Part shown: positions 1 through 6,156 of the stretch, one piece after another
How positions within the stretch are numbered: position 1 is the stretch's first letter
How the letters are laid out: each line of letters begins with the position of its first letter
Source of the DNA: Streptococcus parasanguinis
Lineage (GTDB): Bacteria > Bacillota > Bacilli > Lactobacillales > Streptococcaceae
Assembly (NCBI GenBank): GCA_018365265.1
Contig: JAGZKI010000063.1
Span: forward strand, 1-9,016
Direction of reading: 5' to 3'
Length of the DNA stretch: 9,016 bases
Position numbers and translations under genes: made by a program
Notes under the pieces: model-generated
Seen by the model: only the letters and a program-made list of their open reading frames with translations
Database searches by the model: none
What the model was told of the DNA's origin: nothing

Positions 1-170
1 GTGGGACAGAAATCGGTCATTCGTTAGAATTCGATTTCGTCGTCCCACCTCCGCACAGTTGAGTAGGGCTGTAAAAGCTGATGAAATCAGCGTAGTAGAC
101 CCACTCAACCACTGCGTCTTGCTCGACAATCTAGAAACAATTGAGAGGCTAGGACTTTTGTCCCAGCCTC
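1..170. repeat. Streptococcal intergenic repeat element, hairpin-rich, non-coding
   Basis: No plausible gene lies here; the stretch is a chain of inverted repeats. GTGGGAC (1-7) plus GAAATCG (9-15) faces CGATTTC (32-38) plus GTCCCAC (42-48). GTTGAGT (58-64) faces ACTCAAC (103-109), enclosing a short perfect hairpin GCTGAT/ATCAGC (77-82, 86-91). GAGGCTAGGAC (145-155) faces GTCCCAGCCTC (160-170) across a TTTT loop, with one G-T pair. The GTGGGAC...GTCCCAC and GAGGCT...AGCCTC ends, and the CTCCGCACAGTTGAGTAGGG segment, are familiar to me from streptococcal intergenic regions, so I call it a dispersed repeat. That is recollection, not a search. The element may extend left of the window. Its function is unknown; it could act in RNA form as a terminator or processing site for the upstream gene. 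Confidence 0.7.
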
Positions 171-196
171 ATTCTGTTCCTAGTTTTAGGAATTTT
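145..196 (+). terminator. Tandem hairpins at the repeat's right end, possible terminator
   Basis: An 11-bp stem (145-155 with 160-170) is followed at once by a second small hairpin TTCCTA/TAGGAA (177-182, 187-192) and TTTT at 193-196. The T-run is short. It may end transcription arriving from the gene to the left, which lies outside the window. It could equally be only the structural end of the repeat. Confidence 0.4.
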
Positions 197-221
197 CCAT
201 TTTTATAGAGAGAAAAAGGTG

Positions 222-227
222 TACAAT
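222..227 (+). promoter_or_regulatory. Possible -10 element of the 253-582 gene
   Basis: TACAAT at 222-227 is one mismatch from TATAAT and is preceded directly by TG. No convincing -35 lies 16-18 bases upstream, where the sequence is a T-rich run. If it is used, transcription would start near 233. That excludes the ATG at 226 and supports the start at 253. Confidence 0.4.
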
Positions 228-252
228 GGAGGTGAAAAGGAAGGTGATTTAT

Positions 253-582
253 ATGGAAGAAAGGGATGTGATTCAAGAGGCAAGGACGACGGTCACCCTT
301 CTTCAAACAGCCTTTTCTAAAGGATTCACCCCCAGTCCAGATGCCCTTCGATTTCGGGAAAATATAGATCAGATGTTGAAAGGTTTACGAAAGGCTAGGC
401 GGGTAGACAATCGTCTGTTGATTGAGTTAGAAAAGTTTTATCAGACCGCCAGTCTATTGATTGGTCTGGGCGGGCTAGTATTGAACGAAGAAGCCTTTCA
501 AGCTTGGCGAGCTTATGATCACTGGCATTATGAGGTAGTGAAGCCTCAGTTACAGGTCTACGGACCGACGGTGGTTTTGTAG
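253..582 (+). CDS. Small helical protein of unknown function
   Basis: This encodes a 109-residue protein with no signal peptide or membrane segment. I do not recognise a named family. The sequence is rich in alternating hydrophobic and charged residues, suggesting a compact helical bundle; the segment FSKGFTPSPDALRFRE near residues 21-36 and the basic LRKARR near 45-50 stand out. The open frame begins at 226, but I prefer the ATG at 253: AAGGAAGGTGA (239-249) is a good ribosome binding site for it, and the ATG at 226 overlaps a likely -10 element. Size and helical character recall bacteriocin-immunity-type proteins of streptococci, but I see no diagnostic motif, so that is a weak inference. 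A 28-codon ORF with a strong ribosome binding site follows 50 bases downstream, probably on the same transcript. The coding sequence looks intact. Confidence 0.75.
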   Translation: MEERDVIQEARTTVTLLQTAFSKGFTPSPDALRFRENIDQMLKGLRKARRVDNRLLIELEKFYQTASLLIGLGGLVLNEEAFQAWRAYDHWHYEVVKPQLQVYGPTVVL

Positions 583-632
583 TTGATACTAGCTTTGTGT
601 TTGTCCACAGATATTCAGAGGAGGTGTTGGTC

Positions 633-719
633 ATGGTAGTCCTTCATGATTTTCTACATCAGTTAAGCCTATCGTTTTGGAATTTCTACTACTCGCTCTT
701 TTTCTTATTTGAAAAATAA
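633..719 (+). CDS. Candidate 28-residue hydrophobic peptide
   Basis: An ATG at 633 opens 28 codons ending in TAA at 717-719. AGGAGGT (619-625) is an essentially ideal ribosome binding site at good spacing, which is why I regard the ORF as probably translated. The peptide begins MVVLHDFLHQ and its second half is very aromatic and hydrophobic (SFWNFYYSLFFLF), ending in Glu-Lys. It could insert into or lie on the membrane. It has no Gly-Gly leader, no lipobox and no signal-peptidase site that I can see. No separate promoter is evident, so it is probably co-transcribed with the 253-582 gene, and a terminator follows 9 bases after its stop. Candidate roles are a small membrane peptide, a leaderless bacteriocin-like or toxin peptide paired with the upstream protein, or a signalling peptide. 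None is shown by the sequence. Confidence 0.5.
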   Translation: MVVLHDFLHQLSLSFWNFYYSLFFLFEK

Positions 720-728
720 GAAGGATTG

Positions 729-760
729 AATCCCTTTTACATATAGCAGAAGGGATTTTT
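729..760 (+). terminator. Rho-independent terminator after the small peptide ORF
   Basis: AATCCCTT (729-736) pairs with AAGGGATT (750-757), extendable by two weaker pairs inward, with a 9-13 base loop. The stem runs directly into TTTTT (756-760). It closes the 253-719 unit and separates it from the msrAB promoter. Confidence 0.75.
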
Positions 761-772
761 GATGCAGAATCC

Positions 773-801
773 TTGAAAATCTGAGGCTCTTGGATTATGA
801 T
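773..801 (+). promoter_or_regulatory. Sigma-A promoter of msrAB
   Basis: TTGAAA (773-778) and TATGAT (796-801) are separated by exactly 17 bases; each is close to consensus. Transcription would start near 808, giving a leader of about 50 bases before the msrAB start codon. No obvious operator palindrome overlaps it. Confidence 0.7.
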
Positions 802-857
802 GGAGCTAATAGATAAGAAGTGTTCCTTTTAGGGAATACGGAAAGCGAGGAAGAAAG

Positions 858-1793
858 ATGGCAGAGATTTATCTAGCAGGTGGCTGTTTTTGGGGGTTGG
901 AGGAATATTTTTCACGGATCCCCGGTGTAGAACAGACGACGGTGGGCTATGCCAATGGCCAGGTAGAGACGACCAATTACCAACTGATCAAGGAAACGGA
1001 TCATGCAGAGACTGTACAAGTTATCTACGATCCAGACAAGATCACTCTACGAGCGATTCTGCTCTACTATTTCCGTGTGATCGATCCCTTGTCCGTTAAC
1101 AAACAGGGAAATGATCGAGGCCGCCAATATCGGACGGGTGTTTATTATACAGACGAAGCAGACCGTGAAGTGATCGCCCAAGTGTTTGCGGAAGAAGAGA
1201 AGCAACTGGGCCACAAAATCGCGGTTGAGTTGGAACCCTTGCGCCACTATATCTTGGCTGAAGACTACCACCAAGACTACCTCAAGAAGAATCCTGGAGG
1301 CTATTGCCATATCGATGTGACAGATGCTGAGCAGCCCTTGATTGATCCAGCAGCTTATCAGAAACCAGATCAAGAAACTTTAAAGGCGAAACTGACAGCA
1401 GAGCAGTACCAAGTCACTCAAGAAAGCGCGACGGAACGTCCTTTCCACAATGCCTATGATCAGACCTTTGAAGAGGGGATTTATGTGGATATTACGACGG
1501 GGGAGCCTCTCTTCTTTGCCAAGGATAAGTTTGCATCTGGCTGTGGATGGCCAAGTTTCTCTCGTCCTATTGCCAAAGATGTTGTCCACTATTACCAAGA
1601 TCATAGCCACGGGATGGAGCGGATCGAAGTTCGATCCCGCTCAGGCAATGCCCATCTCGGCCATGTCTTCACCGATGGACCAAAAGACCAGGGTGGCCTT
1701 CGCTATTGCATCAATTCGGCCTCGTTGCGCTTTATTCCAAAAGAGGAGATGGAACAAGAAGGTTATGGTTATTTGTTAAAAGCTTTGAAATAA
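858..1793 (+). CDS. msrAB: Bifunctional peptide methionine sulfoxide reductase MsrA/MsrB
   Basis: A 311-residue fusion that repairs oxidised methionine: MsrA reduces the S-sulfoxide and MsrB the R-sulfoxide. MsrA fills about residues 1-155, with the catalytic Cys10 in GCFWG and another cysteine at 150 in YCHID. MsrB fills about 190-300, with GCGWPSF (Cys229), NAHLGHVF and the catalytic Cys284 in RYCINS. Both active sites look intact. The CxxC pairs that bind structural zinc in many MsrB proteins are absent: YVDITTGEPLF and RSRSGNAHLGH occupy those places. There is no signal peptide, so the enzyme should be cytoplasmic, like the pneumococcal MsrAB1 type and unlike the exported MsrAB2 type. GAGGA (847-851) supports the start. 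It has its own promoter and is followed by a small membrane protein gene before a terminator. Confidence 0.96.
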   Translation: MAEIYLAGGCFWGLEEYFSRIPGVEQTTVGYANGQVETTNYQLIKETDHAETVQVIYDPDKITLRAILLYYFRVIDPLSVNKQGNDRGRQYRTGVYYTDEADREVIAQVFAEEEKQLGHKIAVELEPLRHYILAEDYHQDYLKKNPGGYCHIDVTDAEQPLIDPAAYQKPDQETLKAKLTAEQYQVTQESATERPFHNAYDQTFEEGIYVDITTGEPLFFAKDKFASGCGWPSFSRPIAKDVVHYYQDHSHGMERIEVRSRSGNAHLGHVFTDGPKDQGGLRYCINSASLRFIPKEEMEQEGYGYLLKALK

Positions 1794-1830
1794 GTGGGTC
1801 TTTCTCGCAGATCAAAAAACGGAGTTTATG

Positions 1831-2028
1831 ATGAAAAAAAGAAATTTGTGGTTAACGATTTTTTCACTTTCGGCTTTGGTGACTCTGATTGGATTAGGAT
1901 TTACTGCCTATAATCATTTTGTATTTCATCAACCTTTTATGAATCGAACGACAAAAGGGTTGCTTTCGGCTTTTTTCCTAAGTCTTGTCATGGTTGCGAT
2001 TAGCTTGTCCAAATCAGATAAGAAGTGA
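1831..2028 (+). CDS. Small two-helix membrane protein, unknown function
   Basis: A protein of about 65 residues beginning MKKRNLW. Two hydrophobic stretches, about residues 6-27 and 43-60, are separated by a short polar loop (HFVFHQPFMNRTTKG), and the C-terminus is charged (SKSDKK). This predicts a hairpin in the membrane with both basic ends on the cytoplasmic side. Two adjacent ATG codons (1828 and 1831) are possible; GGAG at 1821-1824 is better spaced for the second. It begins 37 bases after msrAB with no terminator between, so it is probably co-transcribed, and the strong terminator after it closes the unit. I do not recognise a family. A partner role with MsrAB is only suggested by position. 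Confidence 0.75.
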   Translation: MKKRNLWLTIFSLSALVTLIGLGFTAYNHFVFHQPFMNRTTKGLLSAFFLSLVMVAISLSKSDKK

Positions 2029-2063
2029 TTTGCGACCATTTATATGAATCAATCAACTGTGCA

Positions 2064-2120
2064 AGAGCAGGACGATGAAGCGTTTCTAAACAATGGCGCT
2101 TCTGTCCTGCTCTCTTTTTT
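2064..2120 (+). terminator. Long-stem rho-independent terminator of the msrAB unit
   Basis: AGAGCAGGAC (2064-2073) pairs perfectly with GTCCTGCTCT (2104-2113), and GAAGCG (2077-2082) pairs with CGCTTC (2097-2102) inside it after a small asymmetric bulge. A T-rich tract with six consecutive T (2115-2120) follows. The first ATG of the downstream open frame (2093) lies inside this hairpin, which argues against that start. Confidence 0.85.
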
Positions 2121-2136
2121 CTCTTCTTAAAAATTG

Positions 2137-2145
2137 TGATACAAT
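2137..2145 (+). promoter_or_regulatory. Extended -10 promoter of the capA-like operon
   Basis: TGATACAAT matches the extended -10 pattern (TG, one base, then TACAAT at 2140-2145). No good -35 is present; the expected position is occupied by the T-tract of the preceding terminator. Transcription would begin near 2152, about 70 bases before the chosen start codon. Confidence 0.6.
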
Positions 2146-2221
2146 GAAGAGAAAGTATTTCAATGACAGCTCAATTTGTTGGCGGATCATTGGAGAAACT
2201 GGATATGAAGAAGAGGTAGAA

Positions 2222-3565
2222 ATGATAGAGAAATGGGAGAATGTGAAAGGGACCATCAAAACGATGGGAAAAGAGTTGTCAGCGGCCTTTGATTGGGCTT
2301 TTGATCGTCTCTTTTCAAGGATTGAGCTGACCAATGAACAGTTTGTCTATGTGCTTTTGTCAGTCGTTTTTATCGTGGCCAATGCCATCTTGTGGGTGCA
2401 AAAGTTCCAAGGCTTTCCGATCACCGCAACCGAACGGCCAGAAGTTGTGTACAAGGCAAAAACACCGGCTGATCAGATTCCTCATACAGCTCGGATCATG
2501 GCCAATGGAGACCAGCTCTATCATGATCTGGTCTATATGAGTGCACAAAAGGAAGACGGAAGCTATGATTTTCATGAAAATTATGAGTATGTCAAACCCT
2601 GGCTACAAAAAGCGGATCTGGCCTTGGGTGATTTTGAGGGAACCATTAACCCGGATTACTATTTGTCAGGTTATCCTCTCTTTAATGCGCCGAGCGAAGT
2701 CGTACCAGCCATCAAGGATGCTGGTTATGATGTCATGGATTTGGGACATAACCATATCTTGGATTCAGGTCTAGAAGGGGTCTATTCGACAGCCAAGGCC
2801 TTTGAAGATGCAGGCATCACACCTGTCGGTGTCTACACGCATGAAAAGAGAGGCCAGGCTCCCTTGGTGATCAAGGAAGTGAATGGCATCAAGATTGCTA
2901 TTCTAGCCTATGCTTACGGCTTTAATGGGATGGAAACGACGCTCACTTCAGAGGAGCAAGCAGACGTCTTGTCTGATTTGGATGAAGAGCGGATGAAGGC
3001 GGAGATCCAAAAGGCAGAGCAAGAGGCTGATATCACCATTGTCATGCCCCAGATGGGAATCGAATACCAGTTGGAGCCGACAGAAGAGCAAAAAGAGCTC
3101 TACCATAAGATGATTTCATGGGGAGCTGATATTGTCTTTGGCGGACATCCTCATGTTGTAGAGCCTGCTGAAGTGGTCAATAAAGATGGTCAAAACAAGC
3201 TCATCATCTACTCGATGGGGAATTTCCTTTCTAATCAGCGTCTGGAAACCATGGGGGACGTGGAGACGGCCCAGTGGACAGAGCGAGGAGTCTTGATGGA
3301 TGTGACCATCGAAAAGGTTGGCCGCAAGACAAAGATTAAGACGGCTAATGCTCATCCAACCTGGGTTAGTCGAACTCCGAAGGGGACCTATTCTCCTGAA
3401 GGCTATGAGTTGTACAAGTACCAGACCTATATTTTGGAAGATTTTATCCAGGGTGGCAAATACCGCGACAAGTTAGATGAGGAGACCAAGGAGAGAGTGG
3501 ACACGGCTTACCGAGAAATGAAGGAACATGTTCACTTGGACTGGCCTCAGAGTGGAAAGGAATAG
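2222..3565 (+). CDS. CapA-family (PGA_cap) membrane-anchored metallophosphatase-like protein
   Basis: A 447-residue protein. A cytoplasmic N-terminus of about 40 residues precedes one membrane helix at about 41-60 (FVYVLLSVVFIVANAILWV), leaving the main domain outside the cell. That domain (about 90-390) carries the pattern of the CapA/PgsA calcineurin-like family: MANGDQLYHD (93-102), ALGDFEGTINP (134-144), DLGHNHILDSG (173-183), FGGHPHVVEP (306-315) and YSMGNFLSNQ (330-339). The Asp and His residues in these motifs are likely metal ligands. Family members are linked to poly-gamma-glutamate capsule or surface-polymer synthesis, but no capB or capC partner is here, so the substrate is unknown. 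I chose the ATG at 2222 because GAAGAGGT (2208-2215) precedes it; the frame opens at 2093 inside a terminator. The next gene starts 3 bases after the stop. Confidence 0.9.
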   Translation: MIEKWENVKGTIKTMGKELSAAFDWAFDRLFSRIELTNEQFVYVLLSVVFIVANAILWVQKFQGFPITATERPEVVYKAKTPADQIPHTARIMANGDQLYHDLVYMSAQKEDGSYDFHENYEYVKPWLQKADLALGDFEGTINPDYYLSGYPLFNAPSEVVPAIKDAGYDVMDLGHNHILDSGLEGVYSTAKAFEDAGITPVGVYTHEKRGQAPLVIKEVNGIKIAILAYAYGFNGMETTLTSEEQADVLSDLDEERMKAEIQKAEQEADITIVMPQMGIEYQLEPTEEQKELYHKMISWGADIVFGGHPHVVEPAEVVNKDGQNKLIIYSMGNFLSNQRLETMGDVETAQWTERGVLMDVTIEKVGRKTKIKTANAHPTWVSRTPKGTYSPEGYELYKYQTYILEDFIQGGKYRDKLDEETKERVDTAYREMKEHVHLDWPQSGKE

Positions 3566-3568
3566 AGT

Positions 3569-5233
3569 ATGGAAGGAAATGTAAACTGGCTCCCACTTTG
3601 GATCCTAGGATTGATGGTGGTGATTTGGGCAACCAAATTTCTCACGGCCATTCGCCTCAAGCAAAAGCTGAAAAAAGCTTGGGACGGGGTGCCTTTCTTT
3701 CGTAAGAAAGATACAGAAGAAAGTTTGATAGCCAGTCTGGCTTATCCAGCTAAGGGAAGGACGATCGATAGCCAAGTGGATGATCAGACTTGGCATGATT
3801 TGGCTTTGGATGCGGTCTTTGATCAGCTCAATTACACCCAATCGAGCCTTGGGGCAGAAGCTCTCTATCAAAAAATGCGCCTGCTGGAATTCCGGCCTCA
3901 GGATCAACTTCATGACTTAGAAGCCTTCTTTGAAGAGCAACCGGATTTGCGGCTCCGAGTCCAGGTCATTTTCAACCAACTGGGCAAGAAAAACAACAAC
4001 ATGGCGCGTAGCATTGTCGCAAATCCCGGCAAGCATTATGCAGGTCTACCCCTCTATCTAGCCTTGGCCTGTCTTCCCATTGTCTGCCTCTTTGCCATTC
4101 CCTTTGAACCAGTTGGGGCGATCACCCTCTTGATTATCAGTGTGGTCTTTAATATCGTCTTTTCGAGTTTGCGCAATTGGTCCAACAAAATTCGTCTGGA
4201 CAATGTTAGCTATTTGGTCCGCATCTTTGCTTCGGCAGAACGCTTGAGCCATCTAGCCTTGCCACAACAAGAAGAATTGAAGCAAGCGGTCAAACCCTTT
4301 AAGAAAACGCGGATCCTTGCCAGTATCTTGCAGAGTCCAACGGGGACATCTGAGATGGAAATTATTCTCCTCTACCTCAACGTCCTCTTTTTACTCCCGC
4401 AGATCGCTCAGGTTTATATTTACAATCAGGTGAAGGCTTATCAAAAAGAGGCCCAGAAGCTTCTGGATCTCCTTGGAGAGATGGAAGTTGCTATTAGCCT
4501 CTTGCGCCACAAGCGGGATCTAGAAGTGGTCTGCCAGCCAGTCTTTACGGAAACGGGTGGCATTGAGGGAGAGACGCTCTATCATCCCTTGCTGTCTAAT
4601 CCGATTGCCAATGATGTGCATTTTCAAAAAAATATGGTCATCAGTGGAGACAATGCGTCTGGAAAATCGACCTATCTGAAAACGGTCGCCATCAATGCTA
4701 TTCTGGCTCAAGGACTGGGCTTCGCCTATGGAGAAACATTGGCCCTCCCTTATGGTCATGTTTTAACGGCTATGGATGTGAGCGATGATATTGAAGTTGG
4801 AGATAGCTACTTTATAACGGAGAGCAAAGCTATTTTACGCATGATTCAGCATCTCAAAGAGCCTGGCTTTCATTATTTTTTTATTGACGAGCTCTTTAAG
4901 GGGACCAATACCATCGAGCGGATCGGGTCTGGCCTTGGGATTGTCCGCTGGTTGGCTTCCCAAAACTGCCTCTACATGATCTCCAGCCATGATATTGAGT
5001 TGGTCGCAGCCTCTGGTGAGGTTAATGATAATTACCATTTTGATAGCCGCTATGTGGAGGGCAAGATCGTCTTTGACTACCAGATCAAGCCAGGGTCAGC
5101 CGTGACTAAAAATGCGGTCAATACCCTAGAAAGCCTACATTATCCAGAGGAGATCACGCAAACAGCCAAGGATTTGATTGACCAGTATGAAGAGACGGGA
5201 CGTTGGTCTTTGAAAGAAATTGAAAAAGAATGA
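3569..5233 (+). CDS. Membrane-embedded MutS-type ATPase (MutS family, not MutS1 or MutS2)
   Basis: A 554-residue protein with a MutS-like ABC ATPase at its C-terminus (about 350-510). Walker A is GDNASGKST (360-368), the signature region is DSYFITESKAI (412-422), Walker B is FFIDELFKGTNTIER (437-451) and the H-loop is SSHD (472-475). The N-terminal mismatch-recognition domain of MutS1 and the Smr domain of MutS2 are missing. Instead there are membrane segments at about 9-27, 159-177, 182-199 and 265-285, with helical, coiled-coil-like segments around them (about 205-250 and 285-320). It is therefore a membrane ATPase of the MutS superfamily and probably not a mismatch-repair protein, although databases often name it so. 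Its substrate is unknown. GGAAAGGA (3554-3561) supports the start. It lies 3 bases after the CapA-like gene, so translational coupling is likely. Confidence 0.9.
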   Translation: MEGNVNWLPLWILGLMVVIWATKFLTAIRLKQKLKKAWDGVPFFRKKDTEESLIASLAYPAKGRTIDSQVDDQTWHDLALDAVFDQLNYTQSSLGAEALYQKMRLLEFRPQDQLHDLEAFFEEQPDLRLRVQVIFNQLGKKNNNMARSIVANPGKHYAGLPLYLALACLPIVCLFAIPFEPVGAITLLIISVVFNIVFSSLRNWSNKIRLDNVSYLVRIFASAERLSHLALPQQEELKQAVKPFKKTRILASILQSPTGTSEMEIILLYLNVLFLLPQIAQVYIYNQVKAYQKEAQKLLDLLGEMEVAISLLRHKRDLEVVCQPVFTETGGIEGETLYHPLLSNPIANDVHFQKNMVISGDNASGKSTYLKTVAINAILAQGLGFAYGETLALPYGHVLTAMDVSDDIEVGDSYFITESKAILRMIQHLKEPGFHYFFIDELFKGTNTIERIGSGLGIVRWLASQNCLYMISSHDIELVAASGEVNDNYHFDSRYVEGKIVFDYQIKPGSAVTKNAVNTLESLHYPEEITQTAKDLIDQYEETGRWSLKEIEKE

Positions 5234-5256
5234 AAAATGAATGAAGGAGTTTGTAA

Positions 5257-5973
5257 ATGATCGGTTTGGGGACCTTCTATAATGCCTTAGGGGTCGTATT
5301 TGGTGGGCTTTTAGGATTGCTCATCGGTCAACGTTTGTCAGAAGATTTTCATGAGACCCTTCTGAAAGTGACAGGAGTTGCTGTCTTTGTCTTGGGCATC
5401 GCGGGGACCTTGGAAAAGATGCTGGTGGTGCATGGAAGTCATGTGGAAAGCCATGGCAGTATGATGTTGATCCTGAGTCTAGTGCTTGGGACGGTGCTTG
5501 GGGAGCTCTTGAAAATTGAGGAGGGCTTGGAGCGCCTGGGAACCTGGCTGAAGGAAAAGACAGGCAACCAAGGTGATACCAGCTTTGTCGATGCCTTTAT
5601 GACCACGGCCTTGACCATCTGTATCGGGGCTATGGCGGTGGTTGGAGCTGTCCAGGATGGCTTGACAGGCGACACGTCGACCTTATTGGCTAAGGCTATA
5701 CTGGATATGGTCATCGTTCTGGTCTTGACTGTTTCAAAAGGAAAAGGCGCGATCTTTGCGGTGGTCCCACTCGTAATCCTTCAGGGCTTGATCACACTTT
5801 TGGATCATTTGATCGCACCGATCATGACCCCACAAGCCCTTTCGAATCTGTCGCTAGTCGGCTCCAGTCTCATTCTCTGTGTGGGGATCAACCTCATCTG
5901 GGGCAAACGCATCAAGGTTGCCAATCTCCTGCCAGCAGTGCTGATTGCCATTATTTGGGCCTTTGTTGGGTGA
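5257..5973 (+). CDS. DUF554 family multi-span membrane protein
   Basis: A 238-residue, strongly hydrophobic protein. Likely membrane helices lie at about 4-24, 37-56, 68-84, 116-133, 145-163, 167-186, 196-215 and 221-237. Family-typical glycine-rich stretches are visible: NALGVVFGGLLGLLIG near the N-terminus (9-24) and GAMAVVGAVQDGLTGD at 124-139. The length fits DUF554 (the Bacillus YdfK type), described as possible transporters or channels without a settled substrate. AAGGAG (5244-5249) is well spaced from the ATG. It begins 23 bases after the MutS-like gene with no terminator or promoter evident between, so it is probably the last gene of that operon, which ends at the terminator at 5981. 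The DUF554 assignment is from sequence pattern only. Confidence 0.88.
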   Translation: MIGLGTFYNALGVVFGGLLGLLIGQRLSEDFHETLLKVTGVAVFVLGIAGTLEKMLVVHGSHVESHGSMMLILSLVLGTVLGELLKIEEGLERLGTWLKEKTGNQGDTSFVDAFMTTALTICIGAMAVVGAVQDGLTGDTSTLLAKAILDMVIVLVLTVSKGKGAIFAVVPLVILQGLITLLDHLIAPIMTPQALSNLSLVGSSLILCVGINLIWGKRIKVANLLPAVLIAIIWAFVG

Positions 5974-5980
5974 AAAATAG

Positions 5981-6012
5981 AAGCTAACCGGTAAAGATAG
6001 GTTAGCTTTTTT
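5981..6012 (+). terminator. Rho-independent terminator after the DUF554 gene
   Basis: AAGCTAACC (5981-5989) pairs perfectly with GGTTAGCTT (6000-6008) around a 10-base loop, and the stem continues into six T (6007-6012). Confidence 0.88.
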
Positions 6013-6093
6013 GCTTGTCCATGTAGTCTTGTTAGAAAAATGAAGGTACTCCCAAAAAGGGGGACATTTTCTTTTTGCAAATAAGGGAATTCA

Positions 6094-6122
6094 TTTATGG
6101 AAAACCTGATTTTTGGTATGAT
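6094..6122 (+). promoter_or_regulatory. Extended -10 promoter of the HD-domain gene
   Basis: TGGTATGAT (6114-6122) is a perfect extended -10 arrangement with TATGAT at 6117-6122. A weak -35, TTTATG (6094-6099), lies 17 bases upstream. Transcription would begin near 6129, which rules out the in-frame ATG at 6097 as the start. Confidence 0.65.
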
Positions 6123-6156
6123 AGTCGTAATTTCGAATAAGGAGGTTGGAGTCGCC

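Noticed and set aside
395..634. Minus-strand open frame opposite the small helical protein
   Set aside because: It shadows a + strand gene that has a good ribosome binding site, and it encodes no recognisable motif.
2093..2221. N-terminal extension of the CapA-like frame
   Set aside because: It lies within a terminator hairpin and a promoter, has no ribosome binding site, and the ATG at 2222 has a good one.
3605..3913. Minus-strand open frame inside the MutS-like gene
   Set aside because: The + strand frame is clearly coding, with ATPase motifs along the same gene; the antisense product has no recognisable domain.
6013..6093. Short gene-free stretch with a CCC-AAAAA-GGG inverted repeat near 6052
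   Set aside because: The stem is only three to four pairs and has no matching repeat or coding frame nearby; nothing functional can be supported.
6132..6139. TTCGAATA, close to the competence (ComX) cin-box TACGAATA
   Set aside because: It is immediately followed by the ribosome binding site, so a transcript starting from it would have almost no leader. A good extended -10 at 6114-6122 already explains transcription.
6097..6156. N-terminal extension of the HD-domain protein
   Set aside because: Its ATG lies upstream of the likely -10 (6117-6122), and the strong AAGGAGGT serves the ATG at 6157.
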